Below, piece by piece: positions 1 through 11,074 of a stretch of 64,000 nt of DNA. A program made the translations under genes and the position numbers. Origin of the DNA: Anastrepha obliqua (taxonomy: Eukaryota; Arthropoda; Insecta; Diptera; Tephritidae); NCBI RefSeq assembly GCF_027943255.1, contig NC_072892.1, forward strand, positions 22,901,792 through 22,965,791. Reading direction: 5' to 3'. Under the pieces are notes generated by a model. The model was not told the origin of the DNA. It made no database searches and saw only the letters and a program-made list of their open reading frames with translations. Each line of letters begins with the position of its first letter. Position 1 is the first letter of the stretch.

Positions 1-58
1 ACTCCGAACGGCAGATAAATTTTTATGAGTAACTTTTTCATGGCAGAAATATGAATGA
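1..58 (-). repeat. tRNA-derived SINE, 3'-part fragment
   Basis: Read on the minus strand this carries the tail block shared by the SINEs elsewhere in the window: a segment ending in gccatgaaaaag, then ctcataaaaa, then ctgccgttcggagt. The same block follows the tRNA-like head in the copy near 24.34-24.54 kb. Only the tail is present, and the copy may continue left of the window. Confidence 0.7.
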
Positions 59-1357
59 AATTAGTTTTTAAAAAGAATTTAAAGAAGAGTTTAAGCTTAA
101 AAAGTGTACATACAAATATTTACAAATTTTATCCACAGAATGAAGGCGATATTTGCAAAATAAATATTTTGATCCTAAACGGGTTAAATATCCAAGTAAT
201 GAAAGTTTAGAAGAAATCCCTTTGCAGTGATGCTTTAGCAGTCTAAGTCGCTAAAGATTTCGCTGAGCTATTCACGTTTTCCTCTAACCTGTCTTTCAAA
301 CAAATTAAAAAGTCCTGTCTACTTCGAAATGAGTCTTGCATTTCATGTACAAACACAAATTAAAACTAAAAATGTATAATTGGTATGGTGCTGTGGAAAT
401 AAAAATATTATTTTATGAACTTGAGTTCATGCAAGTGTTTATCTTCTTGCAATACTTTCGTTCTAAGAAATTTGTCCTTGCGTCTATTCCCTCGAGTATC
501 ACCAACCTTAAGTGCACTTGACATTCTTCAACGACATAGCAGAGTACTAAGCTCTGTCTCAAGTAAACACAAGTACAGGCGTGAAGGCGTTTAAGAATAT
601 GTGTGAGCCTACCCTGTAGGAAGGCTATACTAATGTTAAAAAATGCTAATATATTAAACAACCGAGAAAAACATAAAACATATCTTATTTCCATGAAGAA
701 AACGCACTTATTATCTTTCCATAGCAAAAGAGTCTACGTAAACAGCTAATTTTAGTTTAAATTTGAGATTTTATGACAACAGATTTCAATTTGTTTTTTA
801 CTTGAATTTTACAATAACGAAGATCATATGCAAATTTCATCTTTCTACGCGGCATCACGAAGGTCTATGAGCCTGAATGCGTCCGATACAACCTAACCTA
901 GTTTTATTTTAGTTTAATGAGTATTTGTTATTAAACTCAGGCATACATGCATATGTTTGCTACAAATACAGTGGAAAGTAATTTTCTGCACAAAAATTCT
1001 TTCACACAAAATTTAAGAAATTAGGGAACATCTTTTGATTGTCTATTACGCCATTTTGCTTTTGTAAAATATGCTTATATTTCCAATGCGGCTCTCACTT
1101 ACAAAATTGAATTAACTCCGCTCTGAAAGTGAGTTTACGAGCACTAATACAACAACTGTATGGGCATTTCAGAGCGATATCCAACTGTATTAAGTGCAGA
1201 CTGCTGTTTAAGGTCAATGGGAATGGGCCAGGCGCGCAAGCAATGGGAATTTTCGGAGTTCAAAAATCGTACTCCGAAAAATATAAAATTGTGCCGGACA
1301 AAAATATTGCAATTTGTCTTCGTGTTTTTACAACAACGCTAACGATGTGATGTTTTT
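59..1357. other. AT-rich intergenic or intronic DNA
   Basis: No recognisable gene or element. The short ORFs here have no family resemblance and look like chance openings. The stretch is AT-rich with scattered homopolymers. Confidence 0.5.
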
Positions 1358-1535
1358 GTGTGACTACCATTCAGAAGAGTCCCGTTTCAAAACATCGGGC
1401 ACCAAACACCAAATAGGGGAACATTTTTTTCTAATGGCGGTCGCTGCTTGGCAGACAAATTTGAAGACGCACACAAGAAATAGGAGAAAGAGCTCGGCCA
1501 CCCAAAAAGGGGTAAGCGCGAATTATGTATGTGTG
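1358..1535 (+). repeat. tRNA-derived SINE, internally deleted copy
   Basis: The stretch starts with gactaccattcagaa, the block just downstream of the tRNA-like head in other copies. It then runs through the block that in other copies reads ctaatrgcggtcg, and ends with gaagacgcacac and gagctcggcca, the 3' block of the copy at 17.2-17.5 kb. Box A and box B are missing, so it should be transcriptionally inert. A (TG/TA)-rich tract follows. Confidence 0.65.
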
Positions 1536-1719
1536 TATAATAATATATTATATGTATAATTTCATATCTCTTATAGCGCTGACTGAGACGGAGATTTTGG
1601 GGCAACACAGATGGAATTAAATCTTTGGCATACAACTATTTGTAATATGAAGTTCGAGGCAAAAGATAAAAACATTCTTTAAAACCATTGAACTTTGCAG
1701 AAAAGAGACACTACCAAAT

Positions 1720-1918
1720 GCAAGGTGGCGCAAAATTAATCACCCTATAGGAAGATTTATAATTTTTGTAAATTGCGTCGTACGTCGTGACACCTGCAGC
1801 GTAAAAACAAACAAATAATGAGGTACGTTAAGGTCAAAATAAAGATTTCCATCACTCAAAATCATGATTTATATTCAGTAAAAAGTTATTCAAAAACAAA
1901 ATTGGAACAAAATTAGAG
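1720..1918 (+). repeat. Short TIR element (GCGCC family), copy lacking its 3' end
   Basis: It begins with aaggtggcgcaaaatt followed by aatcaccctat, the 5' terminus of a short TIR element present at seven or more loci in this window. The internal landmarks gtcgtacgtc, aagatttccatcactc and aagttattcaaaaac follow in the family order. The usual 3' terminus (attaattttgcgccacc) is absent. There is no coding capacity. I infer a MITE-like non-autonomous DNA element; its autonomous partner is not identified here. Confidence 0.7.
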
Positions 1919-2402
1919 AAATTCTTCCCATAACAACCTGGAAGAATGAAAGAAAATAGGTATTGAAAAGGGAAAACAGTTTCAGCATGAAATTTTATTA
2001 ATAATTAAATACATTTTATTAATAAAAGTTCACAAACAAAATTGTTTTTTTTTTCATTTAAAACCTATTTCGAGGTAAAATAGATGTAAATCTACAGCTT
2101 AACTTTTTTTCATTTAGAACCTATTTCGAGGTAAAATATATTTTAATTTTCATTCAGAAAAATGGATTTTTGCTTACTAACTTTTCTTAAAACATAATTT
2201 AATTATTGGCAAAAACAATTTTTTGTTTTTGACGACTCTGAGAAGAAATTTGACACAAAAACAAAAGGAGCAAAATATGTATATATGTAAAGGGTGGTTA
2301 AAATTTAAGGGCCGATGTTGAATGTGAACCACACCTAAACGTCAAGCTTTTTTCTGCATTTCATTTGACATTTTTCAATTTCAGATTAACTCAATTTCAA
2401 AC

Positions 2403-3100
2403 ATGGAAAGATACATAATCGAGGAACGCGTTAAGGTTATTCAAGCTTATTATGAAAACGAGCGTTCAAATCAAAATGCATGTCGCGCACTTCGTGAAGA
2501 AAATCATCTTCAGTGATGAGGCACATTTTCACCTCAGTGGATTCGTCAATAAGCAGAAATTCCGCATTTGGGCGAATGATAATCCGAGAGTGATTGCCGA
2601 AAAACCAATGCACCCACAAAGACTGACTGTTTGGTGCGGTTTATGGGCCGGCGGCATCATTGGACCGTATTTTTTCCAAAATGAGGCCGGTCAGGCAGTT
2701 ACTGTGAATAGTGTTCGCTTTCGTAAGATGATAACGAACTTTTTATGACCCGAATTGGAAGATATGGATGTGGACGATATGTGGTTTCAACAGGACGGTG
2801 CCGCTTGTCACACAGCTAACGAAACAATGGCTCTTTTGCGCGAGAAATTTGATGGCCGAATAATCTCACGTCGCGGCGATGTCAATTGGCCGCCAAGATC
2901 TTTGGGGTTATTTGAAAAAAAAGGTGTACGTCGATAAGCCAGCAACAATTCAAGAGCTAAAGCATGAGATAATTCGGCACATTAACGGCATAGAACCTCA
3001 ATTATGCCTCCGAGTCATCGAAAATTTGGACCATTGGGCCTCGGAGGTGCGCCGCCGAGGCCGGGACGGCCATTTGGTCGATATTTTGTTGCGTACGTAA
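2403..3100 (+). pseudogene. Broken DD-D transposase of the 2.3-kb element
   Basis: The reading starts at the ATG at 2403 (M-E-R-Y-I-I-E-E-R) with a helix-turn-helix beginning like those at 18.0 and 58.6 kb. It stops being recognisable after about 35 codons and resumes directly at the first catalytic block, IIFSDEAHFHLSG. WCGLWAGGIIGPYFF and MWFQQDGAACHTA (second Asp) follow. The gene then shifts frame at RRGDVNWPPRS, so the third-Asp block is damaged (SLGLFEKKG in place of a DLTPLD-type motif). The C-terminal frame ends at a stop near 3100. The second helix-turn-helix region is deleted and there is an in-frame stop near 2746. It cannot encode an active transposase; it could only be acted on in trans. 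Confidence 0.8.
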
Positions 3101-3145
3101 TTGAGTCATTCCAATATTATCATAATAAAGAGATGTGATAATAAT

Positions 3146-3666
3146 GGTCTATGGATAAGTTCGTGCGGTTTTACAACAGATGGCGTAACTTGATTATTAT
3201 TCCATCGATCCACATTTCCAAACATTCATTGGAGAGCTACTGTCGTAAGGCACAAACGTCAGTATAAGTTTTTTATTTGAAGCGTAAACAACAATATTTT
3301 TACCACACTTGAAAATGTCGAATTTCGTGCCAAATAATGTGTTTTTGCGGGGAATTCTTTAATATGAAGAAAAAAGCAGCCGAAAGTCATCGTATCTTGG
3401 TGGAAGTTTATGGTGAGCATGCTCTAGCTGAGCGAACGTGCCAGAAGTGGTTTGCACGCTTTAAAAGTGGTGATTTTCGCCGCGCCGCCAAAGTTCATGG
3501 ATACCGAATTGGAGGAATTGCTCGATCAAGATCCGGCTCAAACGCAAGAAGAGGTTGCAAAAACTTTGGGAGTTGATCAATCAACCATTTCCAAACGTTT
3601 AAAAGCCATGGGAATGATCCGAAATTCAAATTTCGAAAAAAAACCACACGAATTTATTCATAGACC
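3146..3666 (+). mobile_element. Nested mariner deletion derivative (mauritiana/cecropia-like)
   Basis: The termini are ggtctatggataagttcg at 3146 and its inverted partner cgaatttattcatagacc ending at 3666, about 27 bp with three mismatches. Inside, an ATG at 3315 opens a mariner N-terminus (SNFVPNN, then AESHRILVEVYGEHALAE, CQKWFARFKSGDF), in more than one frame. It continues through the second helix-turn-helix (EELLDQDPAQTQEEVAKTLG, STISKRLKAMGMI). The catalytic half is missing: the sequence goes straight from that helix-turn-helix to the 3' TIR. It sits between the stop codon and the 3' TIR of the older element at 2290-3735, so it inserted later. The same lineage recurs at 44.06 kb. Confidence 0.8.
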
Positions 3667-3736
3667 TATTAATTTCTTAAAAAAATTGTATTTTATTCAA
3701 AATCAACTCCGGCCCTTGAAATTTAAACCACGCTTA

Positions 3737-4085
3737 CAGGACAATATCGTTTTCATGAAATTTTTCATAACCGAATTGCAAAGTGGCTGCCCTATGTCCT
3801 CGATAGCCTCACGAATCCCATCTTTGAGGTCTTGAATCGACCCTGGACTGTAGGCGTAGACCTTCTCTTTCACGTGGCCCCAAAGAAAAAAGTCTCAAGG
3901 TGTTAAATCACAAGATCTCGGTGGCCAATTGTGATCACCTCTTCGAGAGATAAGACGGTTCGGAAACTTTTCCGGTAAATATTTATGGTTTCGTGGCACG
4001 TAGCGTCGTCTTGTTGAAAATAAACGTTGTCCAGATCAATACCATCCGGCCATAAAAAGCGCAATCTATTCACCTGTAATACCTG
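3737..4085 (-). pseudogene. DD-D transposase C-terminal fragment
   Basis: Read leftwards from 4085, frames give the block VYFQQDDATCHET (second catalytic Asp), then LISRRGDHNWPPRSCD-like residues (third Asp), FFLWGHVKEKVYAY and a C-terminal tail. Two or more frameshifts and an in-frame stop break it. It belongs to the same broad transposase group as the 2.3-kb and 17.9-kb elements but differs in sequence, so it is another lineage. It abuts the right end of the 2290-3735 element. Confidence 0.65.
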
Positions 4086-4094
4086 TTAGTGGAA

Positions 4095-4752
4095 AACCCT
4101 TTATTTAAAAATACACACAGAAAATTTAATATCGTTCCGAGGAATATTTTCGAAATTACACGCAAATTTGGAAACGCGTTTCAGAGTGCTTGAAAGTACA
4201 AGGCCGAACTTTAAACGCGTTTTTCTCAAAATGGTGTTTTCAAAGTCGGGGACCAATATTACTCGAAAACGGCTAAACCGATTAGTCTCAAATTTTAACG
4301 CGAGCTTCTTCTTATATTTTTTAGTAACTAATTGAAGATTTTTTCTCGCCGAAATATTTTTTTTATAAACAGTTTAAGGCCGAAATTTTGGTCAAAAATC
4401 GATTTTTTTTTTGGAGAAACCGCGATTTTGTCAAAAAAATTTATTTTGTTATTCCTTCGATTAATTACTAGATTTAACATTACTTTAATGAAATCTGTTT
4501 GGTTTTTTTAATTCAGAGGATCCAGTTCAGTGATATAATGGTCACCGCAAAACGTCTTTTTGGAGAGGAGCTCCCGGAGATCAGTTGTAGCTCCTTTCCA
4601 AATAAATATGTTTACTAATACTAAACCTTAAAATACAGTTAAAAGTGTGTAAAAAATTTTAGATCAATAAATTTAAAAGTTTTCTCAGAAAAAAATTTGG
4701 AAAATTCGCTTTTTTCGGCCTTCTAACTGTATATAACCCCTTAAGTGTACGA
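4095..4752. repeat. Diverged member of the AGGGGTTA long repeat
   Basis: The right end reads cggccttctaactg and then ataaccccttaa. The middle contains gtcaccgcaa...cttttt-ggagagg-agctccc and clusters such as ctcgaaaacggcta. These correspond in order to the 22.25-kb and 57.2-kb copies (gatcaccgcaaggg, ggagaaacgggctcc, taacccctt). There is no ORF. I infer an old non-autonomous element, possibly with TTAA targets. Confidence 0.4.
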
Positions 4753-4759
4753 AATTCGT

Positions 4760-5940
4760 CCGCTAATGATAAAAATAAACCCGACAGATGCACTCCATCA
4801 ACCCAAATTACACAGGGAACACAGTTCACGCGACGTACTCATATTTAGAACCTCGTAATTTTCCGCCCAGGGTCAAATAGAAAAGTATTGCAATACTTCG
4901 CTTTGTTCTGCACTATTTTAGAAATTTTATTTTTTATATTTTTCTTTTTTAATAAAAAAAATATTTATTTGCTCAGAAAGTTGTTGACTAGGATTTATTT
5001 TTCATTTAACAAGGGGATAATTGTTTTGCTCGTGTCTTTACACATGTACACATATACATACACATACACATATACGTACATACACTCACGCACATCAGTA
5101 AGATTCTATTCTCATATTTTTACTTCCATTCGGACGTGTGTATGTGTGTAAGTTTTATTTCTAAGTAATTAACACTCGCTTCCCCATTTGTTTGCTCTTC
5201 ATTAGCGGAGATTTTAAAGTTAAGTGTAGCGTTTATTTTTGTGATTATCTATTTTTTCCAACTCTTTACATCTCTTAAATATACTGCATTTTCCTAATTT
5301 GTTGTTGGTTGTTACTTTACTTACATCAATTATATTCATTTTATCTAGAAATGCCAATACTATTAATTTACAAATTGCAATTACTTTTGCTGCTGCTGCG
5401 GGTACTTGTAAATCTTCCTTGCGTGCCTAGTCGACGTAGTCACAGGCTTAGTCAGCAATCACAATTAGCGATGCCAATAACAGCTGCAGTTAATTGTTTA
5501 ATGGAGAATTACCTGTAAGCGGCAGGCAGTGATTTAAGGTAAGCTTGAAAAAATGTCGAAGAATGCATTACGAGAATTTAAGTGGCATACGGCGTCGTTA
5601 GGCCAGCTGGTACTAAAAACAAACTTGGCATTACAAGTCGAATTGAAGCTCACATGAGTCAAGTACTGTAGCATCCCTTTCGCCCTGCCCGCCGAATATT
5701 GTGACGCGCGACTTCTTCCTTTTTTCTATAGTAAAAATTGTGTTAGGAAGAAGACGATTTGAGTACATCAAAGCTGTGAAAGAGAAAGCAGCACACGTGG
5801 AGGGGCGGTCAAAAGAAGAAGGATTCCAGCGCTGTTTGGAATAATAGAAGATTTTCATAGAGCCAAGAAAAAAAACCAAACAGGTGGAAAGAGGAAGAAG
5901 GGACTTTGAATTAGAGGATGACGACCAACAGTGGCTAATT
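4760..5940. other. Intergenic DNA, no gene seen
   Basis: AT-rich, with a CA/TA-rich tract around 5041-5100. A 69-codon ORF at 5309-5518 (Leu-rich, no family resemblance) and the charged frame at 5745-5880 are not supported as genes. The second may be upstream sequence of the retrotransposon that follows. Confidence 0.45.
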
Positions 5941-5944
5941 ACGT

Positions 5945-7158
5945 TTGTAGTAACCGCTTGGGTGTGCGTGTGCTTGGGTATCACAGGTGCCATGAGTACA
6001 TCTGGTAATGTCCTTAATGCCAATCTGAACTTGCAACCTCTAGATCTTCAAATTCGAAAGGAAGCAATGAAGGTGGCGTACAGGCTCAATGTAAACGGAT
6101 TCTGGGGAAATGAAGTAAGCACTGGCCACTGTCAGTTATACCACCAGTTGTCGGAGCGGTGCACACTGTTCTCGATGCCGGTGGACAATCGGATGCCTGT
6201 CGTTGGCTTCGGTAGGAAGTATGATGTTTTGATCACAGATAGAGATCAATGGTTAAGTCCAGAGAACCTATTAATGGGATATCAGCATACTTTCTACACC
6301 GACGGATCCAAAACCAGTGATGGAAGCGGATATGGATGGTACTTAGACGAAGACACTAAGTGCTCCTATGCCACAGGACAGACGGCCACGGTATTCCTTA
6401 CGGAAGTCTATGCAATCTTGAATGTGGCGTACTGGCTAAGACAAAACTGAACAGTGTTGCAAAACACAACAAAGTTAGTCTTATTTGGGTGCCTGGACAT
6501 TGTGGTATTACAGTGGAACGAGTTAGCTGACAAATTGGCTAATGAAGGCTCAGCAAGCACACCACTGGGCCCTGAACCCTTTCTAGGCGTTAGTTCTGCA
6601 TCGATTCAACTATGGATTGACGACTTCATGAGGCCTACCCACAGAAGTCGTTGGTCTGAGTTGAACTCATGCAGAGTAGCCAAGTGCTTTGTGAAAGAAC
6701 CAAACAGGAAAACAGCGACCTTTCTCCCAAAACTCAGCAGAAAGGACCTGAGAGTACTGGTAGGTGTAATCACAGGGCACAACGTCTGGGATCAGCATAT
6801 GGCTACCATGGGGGTCGTAGACAGCCCGATATGCCTAGCCTGTCTTGAGAATGACGACACTGCAGAGCATTTTCTCCGCAGCTGTTCTACATTTTCCAGA
6901 ATCAGACTGAGGATATTGGGTTGCGATGCACTGAGTATGGTCAAAGTTCATACTCTTCCTCTTCCGGATCTCTTAAAATTCATCAATGAATCCAAGAGAT
7001 TTGTGGAAGAGTGACCTCAAACTTATTTGTCCGTTTAACCATCCACTTTTTATCTTTCCTATCTCTATTCTTTCTACTGATATCTATTCGGGTGTAGTAC
7101 AATGGTCTACTGACTGAGTGCTTGGACTTGTCCAGCCTCCCATAAATCTAATCTAATC
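5945..7158 (+). pseudogene. Non-LTR retrotransposon 3' part: RT thumb, RNase H, zinc knuckle
   Basis: This is a 5'-truncated pol gene. In order it shows the RT thumb block (CLGITGAMSTS...LNLQPLDLQIRKEA), an RNase H domain opening with FYTDGSKTSDGSGYGWY and a TEVYAI helix, the RNase H end block (LIWVPGHCGI then NELADKLANEG), and a C-terminal cysteine-histidine knuckle (CLACLENDDTAEHFLRSC). A TGA at 6448 and a second shift near 6515 split the RNase H domain. The last frame closes at 7014. The 3' UTR ends with a short ctaatctaatctt tail, as is common for non-LTR 3' ends. An RNase H domain places it with the I/R1/LOA-type clades, not typical Jockey (family knowledge). Its tail abuts another element in inverse orientation. 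Confidence 0.85.
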
Positions 7159-7164
7159 TTAGTA

Positions 7165-8303
7165 ACCGCGTCAATCTACTGATGAACTTCACCAGGCGTG
7201 TGATATTTACACCCGCAATATCCGCTGGTGTAGCCAAAAAGTGAGCGCCCAGATGTTTAAATCTTTGCCCGAAAAGGCAGGACAGCTGAAAAGAAGATGC
7301 TAAGATGATTCGGACTCATCCTCCAGACAGTTTCTGCAGCAATTAATTGAGGCAATCTCAAGTCTCACCGCATGGACACCTTATGGACAACGTCCGCTAA
7401 GCATACCTACCAAATTCGAGACCTTTGTTAGCCTCAGAAGTTCTCTCGGGCGCCCCCGATCACCGCATAACCAGAAGGATCGAGCGCTCGCTGTTGTTAG
7501 AACGAGGCTCATCCAGAGGTAGTACACGGGTTCTCAAGGGAACTCCAATCCTCTCGTTTTGCGATCAACCCGTCCCCAGTGTTCCATGTCTAGCCAGCTT
7601 AGCAGACTAGCAGTTTCCCGCTATGTCGCTGTGACCGGGAACCGAACTGACCCTAATATCAAAAATATCGAAGTATTCGGCTGTAATCGACAGACAAGGC
7701 ATTGCTCGACTAATTTCCAACACACAAACAACGTGCCCAAGGTCCTAATTGCCGCTTAGCTATCAGAGTAAATATTTACGTCCTTTACAGTAAGCAACCA
7801 ATCCACTGCTTCCCTGATTGCGGCCATCTCCGTTTAAAAAACGTTACAGTGGTCTAGAAGCCTAAATTGGAGCTTGATGCGGAGCTCCCGCAGAATACTC
7901 CCCCATCAATTGTTCCGCCCAACTTCGAGCCATCCGTAAACATGTCTGCCGTGCCCTGTCTCAATATGTTGCACCCCTCTCACTTCTCTCTTGAGGGAAT
8001 ATAAATGTAAAAAATATCGCTGGCGAGGGTGTACAGTGATCCAGCACCATAGGGGTGAACTCAAAGTTTTTGAGAATATTAGAGTGTCCGCTTAGGAGCT
8101 TATGGCCCGAACACCTCAATCTAATTGCGGCGCGTGCAGCGGCAGTTTTCTCTGCGCTGTCCACGGGTACCACATTCAGCATAGTGTTAAGCGCTAGAGT
8201 AGGAATGGTCCGAAGCGCCCCTCTGATTCCGATGAGGGCAGGCCTTTGGACCCTCTCCAGCTTCTTAACTGATGTCGTCCTATCTAGAGGCTTTATAATT
8301 GAA
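7165..8303 (-). pseudogene. Non-LTR retrotransposon 3' part, different family, opposite strand
   Basis: Reading leftwards from about 8300 gives an RT thumb (SVKKLERVQRPALIGIRGAL, then LNTMLNVVPVDSAEK, AAIRLR), then an RNase H start (MFTDGSKLGGTIDGGVFCGSS). Further frames give an AAIREAVDWL block and a C-terminal knuckle (INCCRNCLEDESESS, stop, HLLFSCPAF). Several stops and frame changes make it non-functional. The thumb and knuckle wording differ from the element at 5.9-7.2 kb, so this is a separate family. The two meet tail to tail around 7158-7165. Confidence 0.8.
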
Positions 8304-8309
8304 AAAAAT

Positions 8310-10495
8310 TGACTTCTTGGTTTCTTATTTAATTCAATTTAGTTTTTTAGCGAATTATTGACCCATCCTTAGAGGTACAGACATATGGATGCATACTCGT
8401 ATAAGTTGGATCGAAGAAAATCGGGTTCATTTATTTTTATAACTACTCGACGAACTCTTTAGTGAACATACTTGTATATGTATGTATGTACATATATTTT
8501 AGTATAACTATTGTACATCTTTCCGAGAAGTTGGGAATGAAAAATTTAGACTGCCAAGTCGTTCCAATATGCCTGCTTTATGACTTGATATTTACAATGA
8601 AATGTGCATACATACAAACACATGTATGTATGGTATATATATGTAGTTGTAGGTATAAAAGTGTTTAAATTAGAAAGTGCAGCTTTCACAACTATTCCAT
8701 TAACTTTTTAATTATTTATGTATGAACGATATTTTTTATTTTATTTCTAATTCTACTAAATTCTTTCTAAAATTTTGCTTCATCAATACTTTCACACAAA
8801 TTGCCATGAAATAAGTCGGCATAAAAAACAATTTCAAAATCAAAGAATACAAATCTGGAATAATGAAAATTTAAGCTTTTCTTCAACGCCGATTTTATTA
8901 CTTTCTATAGGCGAAGTTTTCGATAATATTTGCAACACAATGTGCAGGCTTTCACTGTGAAGTGCAAAGAATACACAGTTCTAGTTTATAAAAATAGTTG
9001 CAAAAATACCAACAATACGCGAAAACCTAACAATCACGCTGAAATTGCAACAATCAGTTAAAATAGCTGATCGCTTTGATAATTGTGAGTGGTTGTAGTT
9101 GTTCTTTTATACAATTATTTTATTTGTGTATTTTACCTCATTATTATTATTATTATTGCCGAGCGTCAACTTGTGCGCTCACTGTTATGTATTGTTATTG
9201 TTGTTTTTATATGTGTTGTTGCTGCCCCGACGGGTTGTCCACTCGAGCACTTGTAATATGAGCATTTAATTAGCGTCCATCTGCGCGCTTCTGGGCATTC
9301 CAAATACAGCGAAGTGTAAGAGCAAAACACAACAACAATTACTACACACATTTACATGTTCGTATGTGTATGTATAGAAAGTAGTAGTTTGTTATTGCTT
9401 TTAAATAGAGTACCACCAAAATACAAGTGAGTACTCACAAAAACATTTGCAAAGTAGTGTTGCTTTGGCGCTAACAAAGGCCAGCCAATCATCCGACGTC
9501 CTATGTAGAATACGGAGAATCAGAATAACTCCGCCAGCTACTAACCAGAGTACTAACTACAACAGAGTGTAGAGAGTAAAAAAAATGAAATAAAACATTC
9601 TTTAGCTAATGAATGTGGCGAATAATAAGGCTGACACACTTTTACGCGTGGCAAAATGGCAAAAACTGAAGTGGAACACCAACAAGCAAGTGAACGAAAG
9701 CAAATTAAGGTAAAAATAAATAGTTTATTGTGTGAATAAGTGTCAGCTACAAATAAATTAAATTAATAACAATAAATGTCGAACAGGAGAGCTGAGCAAA
9801 AGGCACAATGAGCCAATTGAGTAGAAGAGGCAGTTAAAAAAAGCAACAATCAACAAATTAACTTTTATAAATACATACTTAACGTCTTCAATAGAGGGTC
9901 AAACAACTGGCCAACGAAACTCTTTACTTTAAAAGCAAATATAATAAAAGTACGTGCATAAACAAATAAACTCCAATAATTTCGCTGCGTAAATGGGAAT
10001 ATACGAGTATGTATACACATATGGCATGCCATTAATGGCTGTTAATTAAAAAATATTTTTAGATTCGCTTGTAGTATTTTATAGTATAATGGAATTTCGT
10101 TCAGGTTGTTATGCAAAAGGCAAAAGATGCCGCCATTTACACTTTTCGCAGTAGCCAACACTAAAAAGTAGCTTCAAGTAACTGGGTAATGTCGTTCGTG
10201 ACAAGCAAAATTTTAGCAAAATTACTGGTTAATACCCGCTTCAACTCGCGAAACCTCATAAGTAAATATTAAAATGATAAAATTGCACATATGAAAAATT
10301 CAAAATCCGAACACCTCCCTTGTTCCTACGAGCGTTAGAGCTAAGTATAAAAGCTATACTAAGATCGAAATACAAATTTACTTTGGAGTTAGCAAATTCG
10401 AGAGCAAGAACATTTTCCCTTTACTTATTTGATTTTGAAGTCAAGCTGCACCCATTTTCAAGTTATCACGCTCTTTGTAGGGCACGTCATACCTA
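8310..10495. other. AT-rich intergenic or intronic DNA with microsatellites
   Basis: No gene or element recognised. It contains an (ATT)n run near 9140-9158 and TATG/TACA palindromic tracts near 8475-8500 and 8630-8650, a style common in higher-fly intergenic DNA. Confidence 0.5.
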
Positions 10496-11070
10496 TACAA
10501 GGTGACTCAAATGTAAAAACCCTAAACAAATATATATAATAATTGCAAATGACGTCGTACGTCAATCATATTTGATACTTGTCATCTATACAGCTGCTCT
10601 ATATAAACAGACAAGCAATGGAGCGCGTAATGGTCAAAATAAAGACTTCCATCACGCAAAATAACTTGTTTTATATGGTGAAAAAGTTATTTAAAAACAT
10701 AATTGTATTATACATCTTTTATTTATTTTAGTTTCTTGCAGACTAATAAAATCATTTTTTTGTTTTTTGAGTTGGTAAAAAAGTTACTTAAAAACAAAAT
10801 TGAATGATTAATTTTGCGCCAGCTTGTATTATAATTTTTTTATTTATTTATTTGAGCGTACTGAAATTTCTTACAGACTAATAAAATCATTTTTTTCGTG
10901 ATTTAGTAAAAAAGTAAATAAAAAAATAAATGTGCATGATTAATTTTGCCTTGTATTTTTATTTATTTTAGCATAATAATGTTGCTTACAGGCTAATAAA
11001 ATCCTTTTTTTTTAGATTTAGTAAAAATGTTACTCAAAATAAATTGCTTAATTTTGCGCCACTTTGTGTA
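10496..11070 (+). repeat. Short TIR element (GCGCC family) with tandem 3' tails
   Basis: A diverged 5' end (acaaggtg...) is followed by the family landmarks gtcgtacgtcaatcat, aagacttccatcacgc and aagttatttaaaaac. Then come tandem tail units, each with a segment like tttcttacagactaataaaatca, a poly-T run, agtaaaaaagtta, and the terminus attaattttgcgcca or a decayed form. The units are about 110-140 bp and decay to the right, the last ending near 11065 (ttaattttgcgccac). There is no coding capacity. Confidence 0.7.
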
Positions 11071-11074
11071 TGGA

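Larger units (their letters stand above)
2290..3735 (+). mobile_element. Mariner-related DD-D transposon, internally deleted, carrying a nested insertion
   Basis: The left end is aagggtggtt followed by aaaatttaagggccg, preceded by TA. The right end, near 3711-3735, is the imperfect inverted complement (ggcccttgaaatttaaaccacgctt), next to TA. A broken transposase gene lies inside, and a second mariner (3146-3666) sits between its stop codon and the right end. Its TIRs and protein type relate it to the elements at 17.89 and 58.49 kb. TA target duplication and cut-and-paste movement are family knowledge for Tc1/mariner. Without the nested insert it is about 0.92 kb, shorter than the ~1.3 kb usual for the group, because the gene has lost its middle. 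Confidence 0.75.

Noticed and set aside
5631..6023. 130-codon minus-strand ORF
   Set aside because: Antisense to the retrotransposon upstream region; no motif.
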